Translations under genes and position numbers: made by a program | The notes under the pieces: generated by a model | What the model was told of the DNA's origin: nothing | The model's database searches: none | The model's input: only the letters and a program-made list of their open reading frames with translations | Assembly: GCF_004359215.1 (NCBI RefSeq) | Contig: NC_090619.1 | Location: forward strand, 354,777-418,776 | Source: Bremia lactucae | Lineage: Eukaryota; Oomycota; Peronosporomycetes; Peronosporales; Peronosporaceae | Direction: 5' to 3' | DNA: 64,000 nucleotides | In this document: positions 42,069 through 53,312 of the stretch, piece by piece | Layout: every line of letters begins with the position of its first letter | Numbering within the stretch: the stretch's first letter is position 1

Positions 42069-43042
42069 CTATGAGAGGCAAAGTAACCCCGCCTCTCTAG
42101 ACAGACGGTTCAGCTTGAAGCGTGCATCGACTACGGTCCGATTTTCGAACCGCTCACGGAAAGCATCCAGTTTGTCAAGCCAGGCTTCGCGATTTATGCT
42201 TTGCACATGGGCCGCAAGGCCTGGCTTGCCAAACTGGATGCTTTTCAATGTACAAAATGCTTTCCAAGCTTGAAACAAAAAAGGAGTGATATCCTTTGCC
42301 CGCTTACATGTGAACCACGATGCCGGAAAAGGCATCATTGGAGAACTCTGTTTCGTCCTCACCAGGCTTGTGAAGCCTGGATGAGTCGAATGACGGAATA
42401 TGGGATCGATCGTTTGTCATACCAGATAAACGAGTTAGGTTGCTCTTGAAGGGAAACCAAGGCTTTTTTTCGGGAGCATACCGCGAAACATCACGGTCCC
42501 TCTTCCGTTAACTCATGTTAATGTTAGCGCTAACATTACTCTCGGAGTAATCCTTAGAATGACTCCGTCCGTGGTGATACATACTAGCACCATCAGTAGC
42601 AAGCTTACCGAAGTGACCTTTACGATCAATTCGCTCCTGGTGATGCACCCGAGTTATCGTCATCCATGGAGTTATCACAAGATGACCCCGCGCCAAAAGG
42701 GTCTGACGAAGTGTCAAACAACCTCGTCGTCATTTCTTTAACCGTCTCGTTAAACCGCGTAGGTTTAACGAACAGGGCCTCGGTTGATCCGGAGGCCTTA
42801 ACAGTTGCCACCGAGTCGGGCGATGACGCCGACTCGGCCCAATCACCCACAATGGGAGTAGCCGGTGACAGATACCAGTCACCTCCAATTGAGGAATGAG
42901 GTGACTTTCCCCCCACAACAGACGCATTAGCGTCTACTGAAACATTTGCATCGCTAACAGCTGGACTGAGCCGTGCAGCTGCCAGCTTTGCTGCCTCACA
43001 GGCGACGCGCACGGGTTTCGTTACCATGCGCAAACGAAACAA
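42069..43042 (-). pseudogene. Antisense ORF upstream of the family-2 3' LTR, unknown protein
   Basis: Minus strand, opposite to the pol of 38663-42030. 43042-42626 is open for 138 codons from ATG (MFRLRMVTKPVRVACEAAKL, LFVKPTRFNETVKEMTTRLF). It continues after frameshifts in 42717-42508 and 42362-42069 (FCTLKSIQFGKPGLAAHVQS, WLDKLDAFRERFENRTV). No known domain seen. It ends just past the chromodomain of pol and begins about 135 bp before the LTR at 43177. It could instead be gag of another inserted element. Confidence 0.5.
42160..42244. repeat. 26-bp inverted repeat with one mismatch
   Basis: Arms 42160-42185 (AAAGCATCCAGTTTGTCAAG...) and 42219-42244 are reverse complements except for one position, with a 33-bp spacer. 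It lies inside the antisense ORF. Confidence 0.85.
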
Positions 43043-43159
43043 AATCTATAAAGCAATAAAGTCGGAGATTTTGAAATAAGAAACCAATTATGCAAAAGTT
43101 TACAGGGAAGACATAATAGTAATTCTCTGTCGCTCCACATCAGCCACTATTTTTTTGAC

Positions 43160-43176
43160 TCTAGTAAAAGGAGTGA
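43160..43176 (+). other. Polypurine-like tract before LTR
   Basis: TCTAGTAAAAGGAGTGA directly precedes the LTR start TGTAATGGGG at 43177, so the LTR reads on the plus strand like the adjoining pol. Confidence 0.5.
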
Positions 43177-43683
43177 TGTAATGGGGTGTCTCGTTACATA
43201 AATATAAATTCAAATGAAAGGAATAACTAATATTTTTTCTATGAGATAAAGTAGTAAAGGAGTTCAACATTATTATCTTTATTAATTTGACATAATAGTT
43301 CCAATATTACCAAATTTGGTAATGTTGACGTAATAAGACAACAGTCTATTGATTGACTGATTTTATTCGGATTAAACCCCGCCAATCGTCACAAAACACG
43401 ATTGTGCGGTGCGCAAGTGGGCGCAATACATAATTAATTTTTAATATAATAAAGTCAGAAGTAGATAAAAGATCGTTACGTAGGAACTTAATATATTAAT
43501 ACAGTTTTACTTTTTTTCTATTCTTAAGCCTTTGTAGCTAAGACTTCTTAGCTACTTAGAATCTTCCTCTCAACCTACACTGATTACAGTGTACGTGAAG
43601 CAGTCGAGGCACCCCACCTTCACTGTAATCAGTGTAGGTTGACTAGTACTGTTATCAGTACTAGCAAAGGGTGCCCTGTTACA
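43177..43683 (+). repeat. Family-2 LTR (507 bp)
   Basis: TGTAATGGGGTGTCTCG to GGTGCCCTGTTACA, with imperfect terminal inverted ends (TGTAAC/TGTAAT). The 5' part matches the minus-strand LTR at 57712-57919. Near the 3' end it has two inverted repeats: CCTACACTGATTACAGTG/CACTGTAATCAGTGTAGG (43574-43638) and CTAGTACTGTTATCAGTACTAG (43643-43664). Confidence 0.8.
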
Positions 43684-44134
43684 CCTTTAAGCACAGTGAG
43701 GCAGCAATGAGACTGTCGTTTCTCACATGCAGTCAGGTATTGGTGGGCATCTAAGCGCACTCAACGAAGTAAGTACCTTAGGACAAGTGTCGTCACGGAA
43801 GCGCTAATCCGGCTTCACGTGCGCACTTGATAACTAGGAAGTATTTTAACACTGATTGATATTTAAAATAATTAAAGTAAATCTTACTACTCAACAGATG
43901 CCATCTCTATAGATGGGCATCTCTAACTGGCGGGTGATTCATTCTATAATACGTCATCTTGCAGATGACGTCAGTCCCAGACATCATCCTATTTATTGGG
44001 AATGCACCTGTGTGCGTCACAAACACAAGAGTAAATCGCTATGTGAACCTCACCGAGTGACAGGTTAAATAAAGTAGTTGACCTCCCGTTAAGTGTACTT
44101 ACGGGCGTGTAAATAGGGCAATGAGCCCATTACA
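43684..44134 (-). repeat. Family-1 LTR, nearly complete
   Basis: On the minus strand it starts TGTAATGGGCTCATTGCCC at 44134 and runs to about 43684; the CCTACA end is lost against the neighbouring LTR. A purine-rich tract (CTTATAGAGGGGGGATAG on the minus strand, 44152-44135) precedes it, marking it as a 3' LTR of a minus-strand element. Confidence 0.75.
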
Positions 44135-44293
44135 CTATCCCCCCTCTATAAGAACGATTTTACAATTTTTGTAGCATCGTCAAAGGAAGGAACGAAGGAC
44201 AGCGAGCCGTCTACGACGCGCCGCTTCAGTCCTCTCATACACTTCTTCAGCGACCAGTGTGTACAATTAGGGTTTCATCACACGGCGCTCCTC

Positions 44294-45455
44294 ATGTTAC
44301 ATAAAAGAAACAGAGCTGATGGGTCACACAATCCAAAGAAAAAACGCGCCGCGATAATACGCTGCCGTCGCCTACTGTCACGGTTGCAACGCCAACAGCA
44401 ACTGCTGCTGTCGTGCTGTCAACTGGACACAATGATCCATCTCACATCCACAGTAAGGATTTGGACTCGTCACTCAATGTTGACTGTATGAGTCGACACC
44501 GCTACCATTCCACAAAGTGGTGATGAGCACAGCGAGCTAATGGGGAAGGGTGATGGCGCTATAATGCATATCCACATTTCACCCATTGCTCTCTTGATGG
44601 AGTCGCCTAATGTTGCGAAGGCAAACATGCTGACGTCGACAAGGCAACTGTCTCGTCGCCTTCGCCAACTAGCGCAGCAACCATTCATTAAAGCGCTATC
44701 CATAAAGGTGCAGTTGCTTTTCGTTTCGGTAAAGTTCCAACATCTGTCGTTCAGACCATCCACAATGGGAGTCCGACGCACAGGAGCCTGAGCTTAAAGC
44801 TCAACCGACGGCACGTGATCGTCTCCCGTCGGTGTCACAATTTAACCGTATCGAACACGGCTATATGACGGGTGACATACTTCCTATGCCACCTCCATCC
44901 GAATGACCTCGTTCGGATGGAACTAGTACGTCGCTCCTACAACAGACGCTCATAAAATATTATGGCGTCTAACATTCGTGGAAGGCTTAAGGGTGATCAC
45001 TTGGCCGTGTTTTCCCGATCCCTGGCGTGGGAAGAATCGACCGATACGAAGCAGAAATTCTGCGCCGTTTTCAGCCACATTCCGATGAGGCAAAACAACG
45101 GTCGCAGCGAATCAACTTCGCTCATTTGCGTGTGAGAGAAATAATGGACGATACGGTACATCCTGTTCCTTTGCACCACGTTACTCCTGTTAATGCAGTA
45201 AGAATTACTTCATTATACAGTATCAGATATGACAAGATCCATTTAGAACTAGCGGAGTGGCATTTGGTGCTTTTTCTCATAAGCAGACACCAGTCGCGGC
45301 ACGTCGACGTGCAGGGTGTCAACCAGTTTCCAACTCTTCGGGTATCTTCTCCATTGGGCGAGGATCGAAAGCTTTTTTTTACTTCGCGGAGCGGTAGGCA
45401 AGCAACCTTATGCGTGTGTCCGTGGAATTATACACGAAGTTGTGCTGATATGTAA
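44294..45455 (+). pseudogene. LTR-adjacent unknown protein, copy A
   Basis: Diverged homologue of 59733-61046. Frames 44294-44491, 44540-44791 and 45027-45455 (EAEILRRFQPHSDEAKQRSQ, NFAHLRVREIMDDTVHPVPL) align to its N-terminal, central and C-terminal parts, with frameshifts. It starts about 140 bp from the minus-sense 3' LTR ending at 44134, the same geometry as 59598/59733. The protein-level pattern IHPHSDA..QRSQRINFA.LRV.EIM is kept although the DNA has diverged. Confidence 0.65.
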
Positions 45456-45461
45456 TGGACT

Positions 45462-45840
45462 AACTACACGCACGTTAAGTGTACTTAACGGGGAGAACAA
45501 TGACTTCATATGAAGGTAATTGACCTGTCACTCAGGTGAGGTTCACAAAGTTATCCACCGTTGTGTATGTGATGCATACAGGTGCATTCACATTAAATAG
45601 GATGATGTCTGGGACTGACGTCATCTGCGAGACGACGTATTTAGAATAATACGCCCGCCAGTTAAAGATGCACATCTACAGAGATGGTATGTATTGTTTG
45701 GGTAAAAAAGTTTTATATTTAATTTTATCAAATATAAATCAGTTTTAATACTACTTCTTAGTTAACAAGTGCGCACGTGAAGCCGGATTACCGCTTCCGT
45801 GACGACACGCGTCCTAAGTACTTTGTTCGTTGAGTTAGCT
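45462..45840 (+). repeat. Family-1 LTR fragment
   Basis: From ACACGCACGTTAAGTGTACT to CTTTGTTCGTTGAGTTAGCT. It matches the first three quarters of LTR 54519-55024 in order and lacks both ends. Confidence 0.68.
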
Positions 45841-45849
45841 GGATGCATG

Positions 45850-47540
45850 ACTACTTGTCATCGTCCTTTTCATTACGCCAGTCTCTACAAGCTGGGTAGG
45901 ACTTGGTGACGTTTGACATCCCGTCAGCGCACCCTCAACTGTGTTGGACACGACATCAGTTGCATAAGCCTCTTGCAGGAGTACATCCTTTTCGGTGTCC
46001 TGCGTAGAATTACACAGTGTGCTCCAGTCTATGGTTGGAGTCTTGCCAACCATGGCATACCTAGAATGAGGTAATACGGACTCCCTAATATAAAGCACCA
46101 TGAGCTTCTCTCTACAGGAGAAGTCACTAAAACTGAAGGCGAGTTCAACTTGAACTACCTTTACTAGCACCATTCGCTAAACTAACTGTCGCCTCTTCTC
46201 GCTTGCCATCCAAGCAAAGCGACTCATACATCGGTGGTCTCTGTTTAAGAGCCGCGAGTTTCATAAAAAAAATTGTGATGCACCCAAATCCACATGAAGG
46301 GTCATCATGTGATTATAGCCTCGTACTCGAGCGCTATAGACCAGCAGGGTTGAGGTCTGAAATTTTGGCACCTAAGGGACGATGCCACCCATTTTTTCGA
46401 TATCTGTGAACTTAGGGGTAGCTTCAGAGTCCGCGTCAGTAGGATACTCCACCCCTACTACGCTCCTGCATTTTTTTGAACCCTCCCCTCCGTGTTTGAT
46501 GCAGAATTCACGGGTCTTGCACGCTGGTTCTTGCCATCATCCTTCGGGTAAGAGTCCTTATGTTGGGAGCCTAAGCACCAGCAGGGACTCTTACCCGTCT
46601 GCGTTGCCCAACTCCATTGGAGTGGCATCCAACCTATCGGCCGACGGCTTAAACCAAGCTGTCGTTGAGGCATGGTTGAAGGATTGCTTCTCAACTAAGG
46701 CAATTTGGATTGCCCCGTCCATCGTCCATCGTTGATAGCACCTTTCTCAAGGGCCTGTCGCGATGAATTGTGCCGCAGTCCGGTCATGAACGTAGGTGTC
46801 CCAATATCAGACTCATAGTAATGGGCGCCGACAGCGGGCGCATCTCCTGCACATAATCTTGCAGTAGCTGTCGCGCTCCGAATAAGCGCGTCTGAAGCAA
46901 CACTTCCTTGTTCGGCGGCTGACACATGGCGTGAATCTTTGTCTTAACGATCTATCCTGAAGGAAACACCTTTACGTCCACCATAAGCGCCAAGAAAGCC
47001 CACTCTGAGGCCTTACCGCGTAAATGCGACATGGCGTACGACACAACCCGGATGTCGGCCTCGATTAGCTGCGCCACACCGCATTGCTCACGGCTAACAG
47101 CCACTGAGCAATTGTGTGTGCTACAGTTCCATCGAACTTGTGCGGGTACATCCGAATGGGCCTCGGCTGGTGCGGCCGGGGGAGAGCGTCTCAACAGTCC
47201 TGTTGAGAGCCTCGTTCCGAGCCTGCTCACACCTAAGCTCAGCTGGAGTCTTAAGGGCGGATTCCGCAGCAGCATGGCTGTGTGCTTCGCACGCGGCCCT
47301 TCGATGTCCGAGAACGAATGTCTCAAACTGCTCTACTGAGCAACATGTTGCTCAGGAGGACTGCCCAAGAGGCTTGCTCGCCAAGTCCCTGCTCCAAGTA
47401 TTCTGTAAATGCTGCTGTCTTGACACCTCCTAATGATGTTCGGAGAGATGTGGGAAAAATCCCAATCGAACTTTGGAGCCCAACCGGTATTGAGGCTCAT
47501 CCTCACTGACACGCTCAGAGAGATGGGTCATGGAAAAGAC
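45850..47540 (-). pseudogene. gypsy gag-protease relic
   Basis: Minus-strand homologue of 12350-13980. Gag core YAMSHLRGKASEWAFLALMV at 47040-46970; GLRHNSSRQAL near 46770. Protease catalytic triplet changed to DLGAS (about 46290), so Asp is kept but Ser is lost. Protease C-part and TVEGALTGCQTSPSPTQLV near 45920. An LTR remnant (GCTCTACTATGCACACACC) follows at about 47572. Inactive. Confidence 0.78.
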
Positions 47541-47639
47541 TACTAGTGCTACTAAGCGCTTTTATAGCAGCCACGCTCTACTATGCACACACCTTCAAGC
47601 AAGTAAGGGAGCGGTGTGACCGTCTTATAGGAATTTATA

Positions 47640-50600
47640 AATCTGCTAATTGGTGTTCTCTCACGTGCAGGGACGTAGTTGATGGGCGCCTAAACGAAAT
47701 GGTCTCGCACAGAGCTGAGTTTGTGGCAGTAGATAGCGAGCTGGCCGGAAGTCAAGCATCGCAAGAACCGGCACAGAAGAGGTGCTCGTGGCAGTCGAAG
47801 ACAAAATGGCGGAGGCATGCTCAGTTGAGATGCTCCAGCACGTCTTTAAATCTGCCGATGGGATAGTAAAACTCCCAGAGATGTCAGGGGTCTTGTTCCT
47901 ATTCAAACTTAAGGAATGAAAGGTCCTCAAGGTAGTCGCTCCAGTCCCAGAAGAGAACTTGGTGGACTATTGCTCGTCGTTCACAATTTAAGAAAGAGAC
48001 TTAGAAACAGCGAAAATAAACGATTCGCTGCTAAAGGCTGAGAATGCCTTGAAAGAAAGCCCCTTTTAAATTCTGTTAAAACACCGTGATGTGTTCCCAG
48101 AAGATGTGCCGAGCAGCCTACCGGCGAATAGACGTATCTCGCACAAAAATGATTTAGAACCTAGCACCAAGTATTAAGTGACCAGGCAATGACCGTTGCC
48201 GAAGGAACAAGTCGATAAAATCGATGAATTCTTCAAAAAGCGAGCTAAAGCGGGACATGTACGTAAGAGGAAATCGCCTCACTCCATCCCGACCTTCTGT
48301 GTGCACAAACCCACAGATGGATGGCGCATGGTTCACGCTTACATTAAGCTGAACACGGCCACCATACCGGCGCAAACGCCAATTCCGCGGTAAAATATCT
48401 CGGGCTCTCTCATGGGTACCTGATATAGGCCATCTTTGTAATCCAACACGGAAAAGATAATTGACTTTCCCATGGAGTTCAACAATGTAGCTAAAACAGC
48501 AGCAAGCACCCCAAGCGGTATGTTTTGGGAGTGGCTTGTGATGCTACAAGGTTTGAAAACGTACCGGCGACATTCAACCGAGTGGTGGCTCACGTTGTAT
48601 GTCAGCACCGTGCCTAAGCGCCCCATTACTTGACGATGTATTCTTGCATAGTAGGGCCGAGGACAGGCTGAGCGAGACATAGAGTCGCACAAGCGTCATT
48701 TAGACGCTGTGTTGCAGACTCTGCGTGACGCCCATCTGTAACTCAACTTGCAAAAATGCGTCATAGGGGTCCCCGAGATACCTGTACTGGGCTGGTGTAC
48801 TAGCAGACCCAGACAAGGTAAAATCGGTAAGGAATTGCCAATCCCACGGCATGTGAAGGATTTGCGCCAATTCCTAGGGCTCGCTAATTACTTGCATAAA
48901 TATAGCAAGAAATAATTAGAGCGGACAGAGCACTTGTCTGACCTACTTAATAGGATTCGTAATGGGTTTGGTCAAAGAAGCAAGCAGATGCGTTCACATC
49001 CGTGAAGCAATCTCTTGTAGAGCATCGGTGTTGGCATTGTCAGACACGGATAAGATGTTTAGCGTCGTCTGTGATGCAAGTAATTTTGCAATCGGCAGCG
49101 CGCTCATGCAGAAGGATGACGACGGCGTTGATCGTGTCACCTCTTATCAGTCCCGGCTTTCAAGAAGCCGCGGAATTGAATCACCCTGTGCATGACAAAG
49201 AGCTACTTCAATGAAGTATGTACTGTTAAGGTTCGAGTGTAGATATTGGGAACTGAACCATTTGTGGTTTATACGGATCACGCATCACTGCGGAACGCAA
49301 TAAACTTACCGCTCCTCTCGCCTAGAATGACAAGATTGCTTACATTCTTCTCTAAATTAAATTGCAATTTTGAATACAAGCGGGATAGGTCGAAAGACTT
49401 GGCGGACGCTTTATCGCGCGGACCAGATTTCGAGGTTATACACCAGGAAAGTGTGTCTAGTGCGAAAGCACAATTTCAGCCGTCAACGTTGGCAGCCATG
49501 AAAGCATACCACGTGACGAGCTCTTTGGCCTCGAGATAAAAGAGAGCTAGAGTCAGGAAGAATATTGTCGCCTGCTATTGGATCACTTTGGTGGGCGAAA
49601 GGTCTCCCTTCCATCGCATCTGAAGGCTAAGCTTAGTCAATTTTCCTACAGCGATGGCATCAGCTGTCACCTTCTGATCCCTTGAGAATTTTTGTCGATC
49701 TCAAGCTGAAAATACTTCACGAGCTCCATGATGCACCATCAAATGGGTATATGGGCCGTGAAAATATATTCTTACGAGTGTCAGAGGAATTTTGGTGGCC
49801 ATACCTATATGGTGACCAACTTTATTCGCTCCTGCGAACAGTGTCAGCGCATAAAGCCTGGACCGCTCAGCAGTGCGTCACTGAAGCCACTGCAGATTCC
49901 ATCGGATTGTTATAAGTCGGTCAGTCTGGACTTCATGTTTGGCATGCCGCCTGACCATAAAGGTCGGACAAGGCTCATCGTCTTTGTAGACAGACTGAGC
50001 AAAATGGAGCATTAAGCACCATGAAGCGCATCGATCTCAGGCAAGGAGGCAACTCTCTTGTTCCTGGATCACATGTATCGACTACACGGGATACCCGAGT
50101 CCATAGTATCGATCCGGAATCCACGTTTTTTGTCGGGTTCTTGGCGACATGTGTTTGAGCAGCTGGGCAGCAAGCTCCACATGTCGACAGCGGATCCTCT
50201 TCCAGAACGGTGACCAAACAGAACGTGTCAATCGAGTCGTAGCGGATGTACTGCGCCCGGAGGCAAATCCGAAAGAATGATGCTAACAATTGCTTTTCGT
50301 GTTGCTCGCTATTATTAACAGTGTCCACGCCAGTACAGGTGAGACACCGTTTTATATAAACGGACTGCGCCATCCTTGGACGCTAGTCTCGATTGTGCGC
50401 AGCCCAAGTCTTAGTGGGGAGGGCCCTCACTACGCTTGGTTCGAAAGAGGGACACATTTTTTGTCAATATGACAATGACCCGTGAGGGTATCCTGTCAAC
50501 GACAGAAACTTGCCATAGTGACCCTGCCGGTTTAGCAGTGGTCACGACACCTAAGAGTGAAAGTATGAAGTCACGGTAAGAAATACCTGTGCTCCTAAAC

Positions 50601-51032
50601 AGTAAAAAAGTTTTATTTTTAACAAATTCGTCCAATGAAGAACCTCTCGGCGGTGTCATAGGCGAGTTTGATGCTAAAGCGTGAGCGAGGGTTAGCATTG
50701 AGGATGACCATTAGCCATCCCACGAAAAGTCCGTGACAAGCGCAAAGGATAAGCAACACCAATGTGCGGACCAACATGGTTGCAAACAATGAACGCTTTA
50801 GAGTGGGAGAAACAGTACTTATATGTACTGCTACTCTACCCAAAATGCAGTTTCCGTACTACCTGGAGGTACTGCAAAATTACTGCCGCGGTTCATCGGG
50901 CCGTTTACTGTGGTCGAGGAGGTTGGAGACCTACATAACAAGCTCGCACTCCCGCTGTATATGAAGACGCACCCCGTGGATTGTCTGAAACGCCACGTTG
51001 GTCCAGATGATCACGTTCCCTCATTTGTCTAA
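47640..51032 (+). pseudogene. gypsy pol relic (linker, RT, RNase H, integrase)
   Basis: Longest family-1 pol in the window. Linker at about 47700-48010; RT 48196-48393 (PKEQVDKIDEFFKKRAKAGH, WRMVHAYIKLNTATIPAQTP), then an inverted segment (48401-48484). The YFDD site loses one base near 48630. RNase H 48960-49460 (SVVCDASNFAIGSALMQKDD, VYTDHASLRNAINLPLLSPR). Integrase zinc domain about 49700-49880, core SLDFMFGMPPDHKGRTRLIV (49925), VHASTGETPFYINGLRHPW (50323), and GPF module RFIGPFTVVEEVG with KTHPVDCLKRH up to 51032. No chromodomain is seen. Many stops. Confidence 0.85.
48401..48484 (-). other. 84-bp micro-inversion inside RT
   Basis: Compared with 5930-6011, this block is reverse-complemented in place: the minus strand reads TTGAACTCCATGGGAAAGTC ... 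CTCATGAGAGAG-like sequence, encoding LNSMGKSIIFSVLDYKDGLY. Flanks are collinear on both sides (AAAATATCT before, ATGTAGCTAAAAC after). Confidence 0.88.
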
Positions 51033-51869
51033 GGAGATGAATGGTGACGCCGACCGTGAGTCGAGCGTCGTTCAACAGCGCTCTGCGCTTGGACGGAAGC
51101 AGGATAGGCTGCCGTGAGTTAGGTGGGCCTAATTGCCACTCCTACCTATCGGGTGCCGTATGCACTGGTGAATGCTGTGGGGAATAAACGCTTCCTTGTT
51201 GGATGTTAATGTGCGCGACGATCATATTATGCGAAGACCGAGACCTGTACATCGATACGTTGCGAAGTTGCGGCAAATGTGTCTACGTCATCCAATGGGG
51301 TGCATGGCCTGAATATACGCACAGTGGTTGACCTAATAAGTGAAATCTAAGTTTGGCATGAGGATAAGATGTTTCTTGTCATACTTTAATAGGTTCGACT
51401 TGAACAGAATTACGCGTACTATCCGTCATCTTAGTTGTAAAAGTGCACATCTGATTGTAAAATCAAATGCTTCACATGCCAAACTGAACGCTGCTAATCG
51501 TTCGGAATCCCTTTTTATCGTGCTTTCGAAATCATTACGTTCTATTTCGGACAAAATCAAATTCTTTTTATGAGGAGAGATAGCAGTCGCGCTCTCTCTG
51601 CACAGCTTTTCAATGCTTTTGTATGGAATTAAATAGCCCTCTTGCTCACGCAGGTCTTTTATTACCTCGAATATGTAAATCAGCTACAACATTACGTTTT
51701 GTCGGCCATTCCGGACACCAAGAAAGGTTTCAATTATGAGATCTCTTCTGTGCAATGAAGTACTTGCTAATTATACATTGCCATAGTTTTTTAAGCTCTC
51801 ACGACCTCAGATATACATATGATGAGCTCGACGTGATGCTGTACACCATTTAGGCCATTAACGGTCTGT
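51033..51869. other. No gene recognised
   Basis: Follows the integrase C-terminus. 51340-51573 gives a 77-codon frame without motifs. AT-rich; no LTR start is seen. Confidence 0.4.
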
Positions 51870-52880
51870 CAATACGTACCTCCTCGCCGCTAGTTCTCTC
51901 AGTCACTCTAGCGACCTGTGTTTCCATACACGGCGCCAAAGATGCCACCTAAAAGGGGCCACGTTGGTGGGTCCTCTGCAAAGACACCCACTCGCCTCGC
52001 GCTAAGCGCACGCGCCGCGTTAATACGCCGGCAGCGATTAATGCCTTAGTCGAAACGCCGACAGCCACTGCTGCTGTCGCGCTAACGGGGCTTAAGGATC
52101 CATCCCACATTATAAGTGAGGATGTTGATCCGTCGCTCATTGTCGACTACAATGAGTTGACACCGTTGCCGTCATGATGCGGACAACGAGCTCATGAGGA
52201 AGGATGATGGCGCATTATTGCCCATCCAAACTTCTTTCACGGCTCAAAACATGGAGACAGCAACATTTACGAATGATGTCTCGTCGTCTGCGCTGGATAG
52301 CGCAGCGACCATTAATGAGAGCGCTGCCCATAAAGGCGCAGCTGGATCTCCGTTGGGTAAATTTACAACGCCTTATGCTCGGGCCATAATCCATAATGGT
52401 TCTGACATAGAGGATTCCGACCCTAAAGCTCAGTTGGTGTCACAAGCCAGTCGTTTTGAACGTGGCTATGTGACGGGTGGCATATCACAGATGCCTTCTC
52501 CATCTAAATAGCATCGTGTAAACGTTCCAAGAGCGTCGCTCCTAGAGCGCGCTATTCTAGACATTCATAAATAAAATATGGCGTCTTTGAATCATGGAAG
52601 GCTTTGGTAAATCGCTAAGGCGAATTTTCCCGATCCCGGTCGTGTTGTGTTCAAATGAAACGACCGACCAATAAGAGGCGAAATTCACGCGCCGCATTCA
52701 TCCGCATTCCGATGCGATGAATCAGCGGTCGCAGCGAATTAATTTCGCCCGCTTGCGTGTGAAAGAAATCATGGGCAGTACTGTACCCCCTGTTTCTTAC
52801 CACAACGCTGCTTCTGCTAGTCCATTTGAGACTAGCGAAGAGGCCTCAGCTGGTGCTAGAAATAATAGGTCACCCTAACT
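51870..52880 (+). pseudogene. LTR-adjacent unknown protein, copy B
   Basis: The DNA matches 59690-60680: the leader (TAGTTCTCTCAGTCACTCTA) is shared, the ATG is at 51942 (MPPKRGHVGGSSAKTPT), then a 1-bp deletion shifts the frame. 52194-52511 has MRKDDGALLPIQTSFTAQ and GYVTGGISQMPSPSK. 52676-52880 encodes the conserved IHPHSDAMNQRSQRINFARL and VKEIMGSTVPPVSYH. No LTR is directly attached, and here it has the same orientation as the preceding pol, so it is probably a displaced piece. Confidence 0.7.
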
Positions 52881-53049
52881 CAGTCAGTTGTATCTGTACA
52901 GCTTAACGAATCCTAGCTCAAGGGATTCAGAGGTTGTAGAACCAAGTGGCAACTAGTACCCGAGGGTATATACCTTAGTAAGGGGGGGGGTATCTTTCTT
53001 TCGTCGACATATGCGCAAGCCTTATGAAGGCACTAGACGCTGTAAGATC
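52881..53049. other. Short stretch with G-run
   Basis: Contains AAGGGGGGGGGG near 52980, resembling a polypurine tract, but no LTR start follows it directly. Confidence 0.35.
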
Positions 53050-53312
53050 AAAAGAGGAACTAGATCATATTTAATTATTTAAATTTAAAACCTTACCCTA
53101 GCTAAATTAAAATAGATTTCGACCGCCAGATTTATACCTGGTGGCTGCCACATTAGTTACCCATAATAATGGGATTTTAGTCATTAACTATTTGAAATAG
53201 AACAAAGGTATTTTACACATAAAGTAAATGTACCACAACAACGGATGACCACAACAACGGATGTACCACTACAACGGTTGACCAACCGAAGTGTGCCCCA
53301 ATACACAAAGCA
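53050..53312 (-). repeat. LTR fragment related to 21087 LTR
   Basis: The minus strand from about 53312 reads TGTATTGGGGCACACTTCGG and follows the 21087 LTR through AATTAAATATGATC. It differs by substitutions and a short duplicated segment (ACAACAACGGATG repeated at 53231-53260). Confidence 0.7.

Noticed and set aside
46382..46735. 117-codon plus-strand ORF
   Set aside because: Antisense of the gag-protease relic 45850-47540; similar antisense frames occur in other gag copies because gag is conserved.
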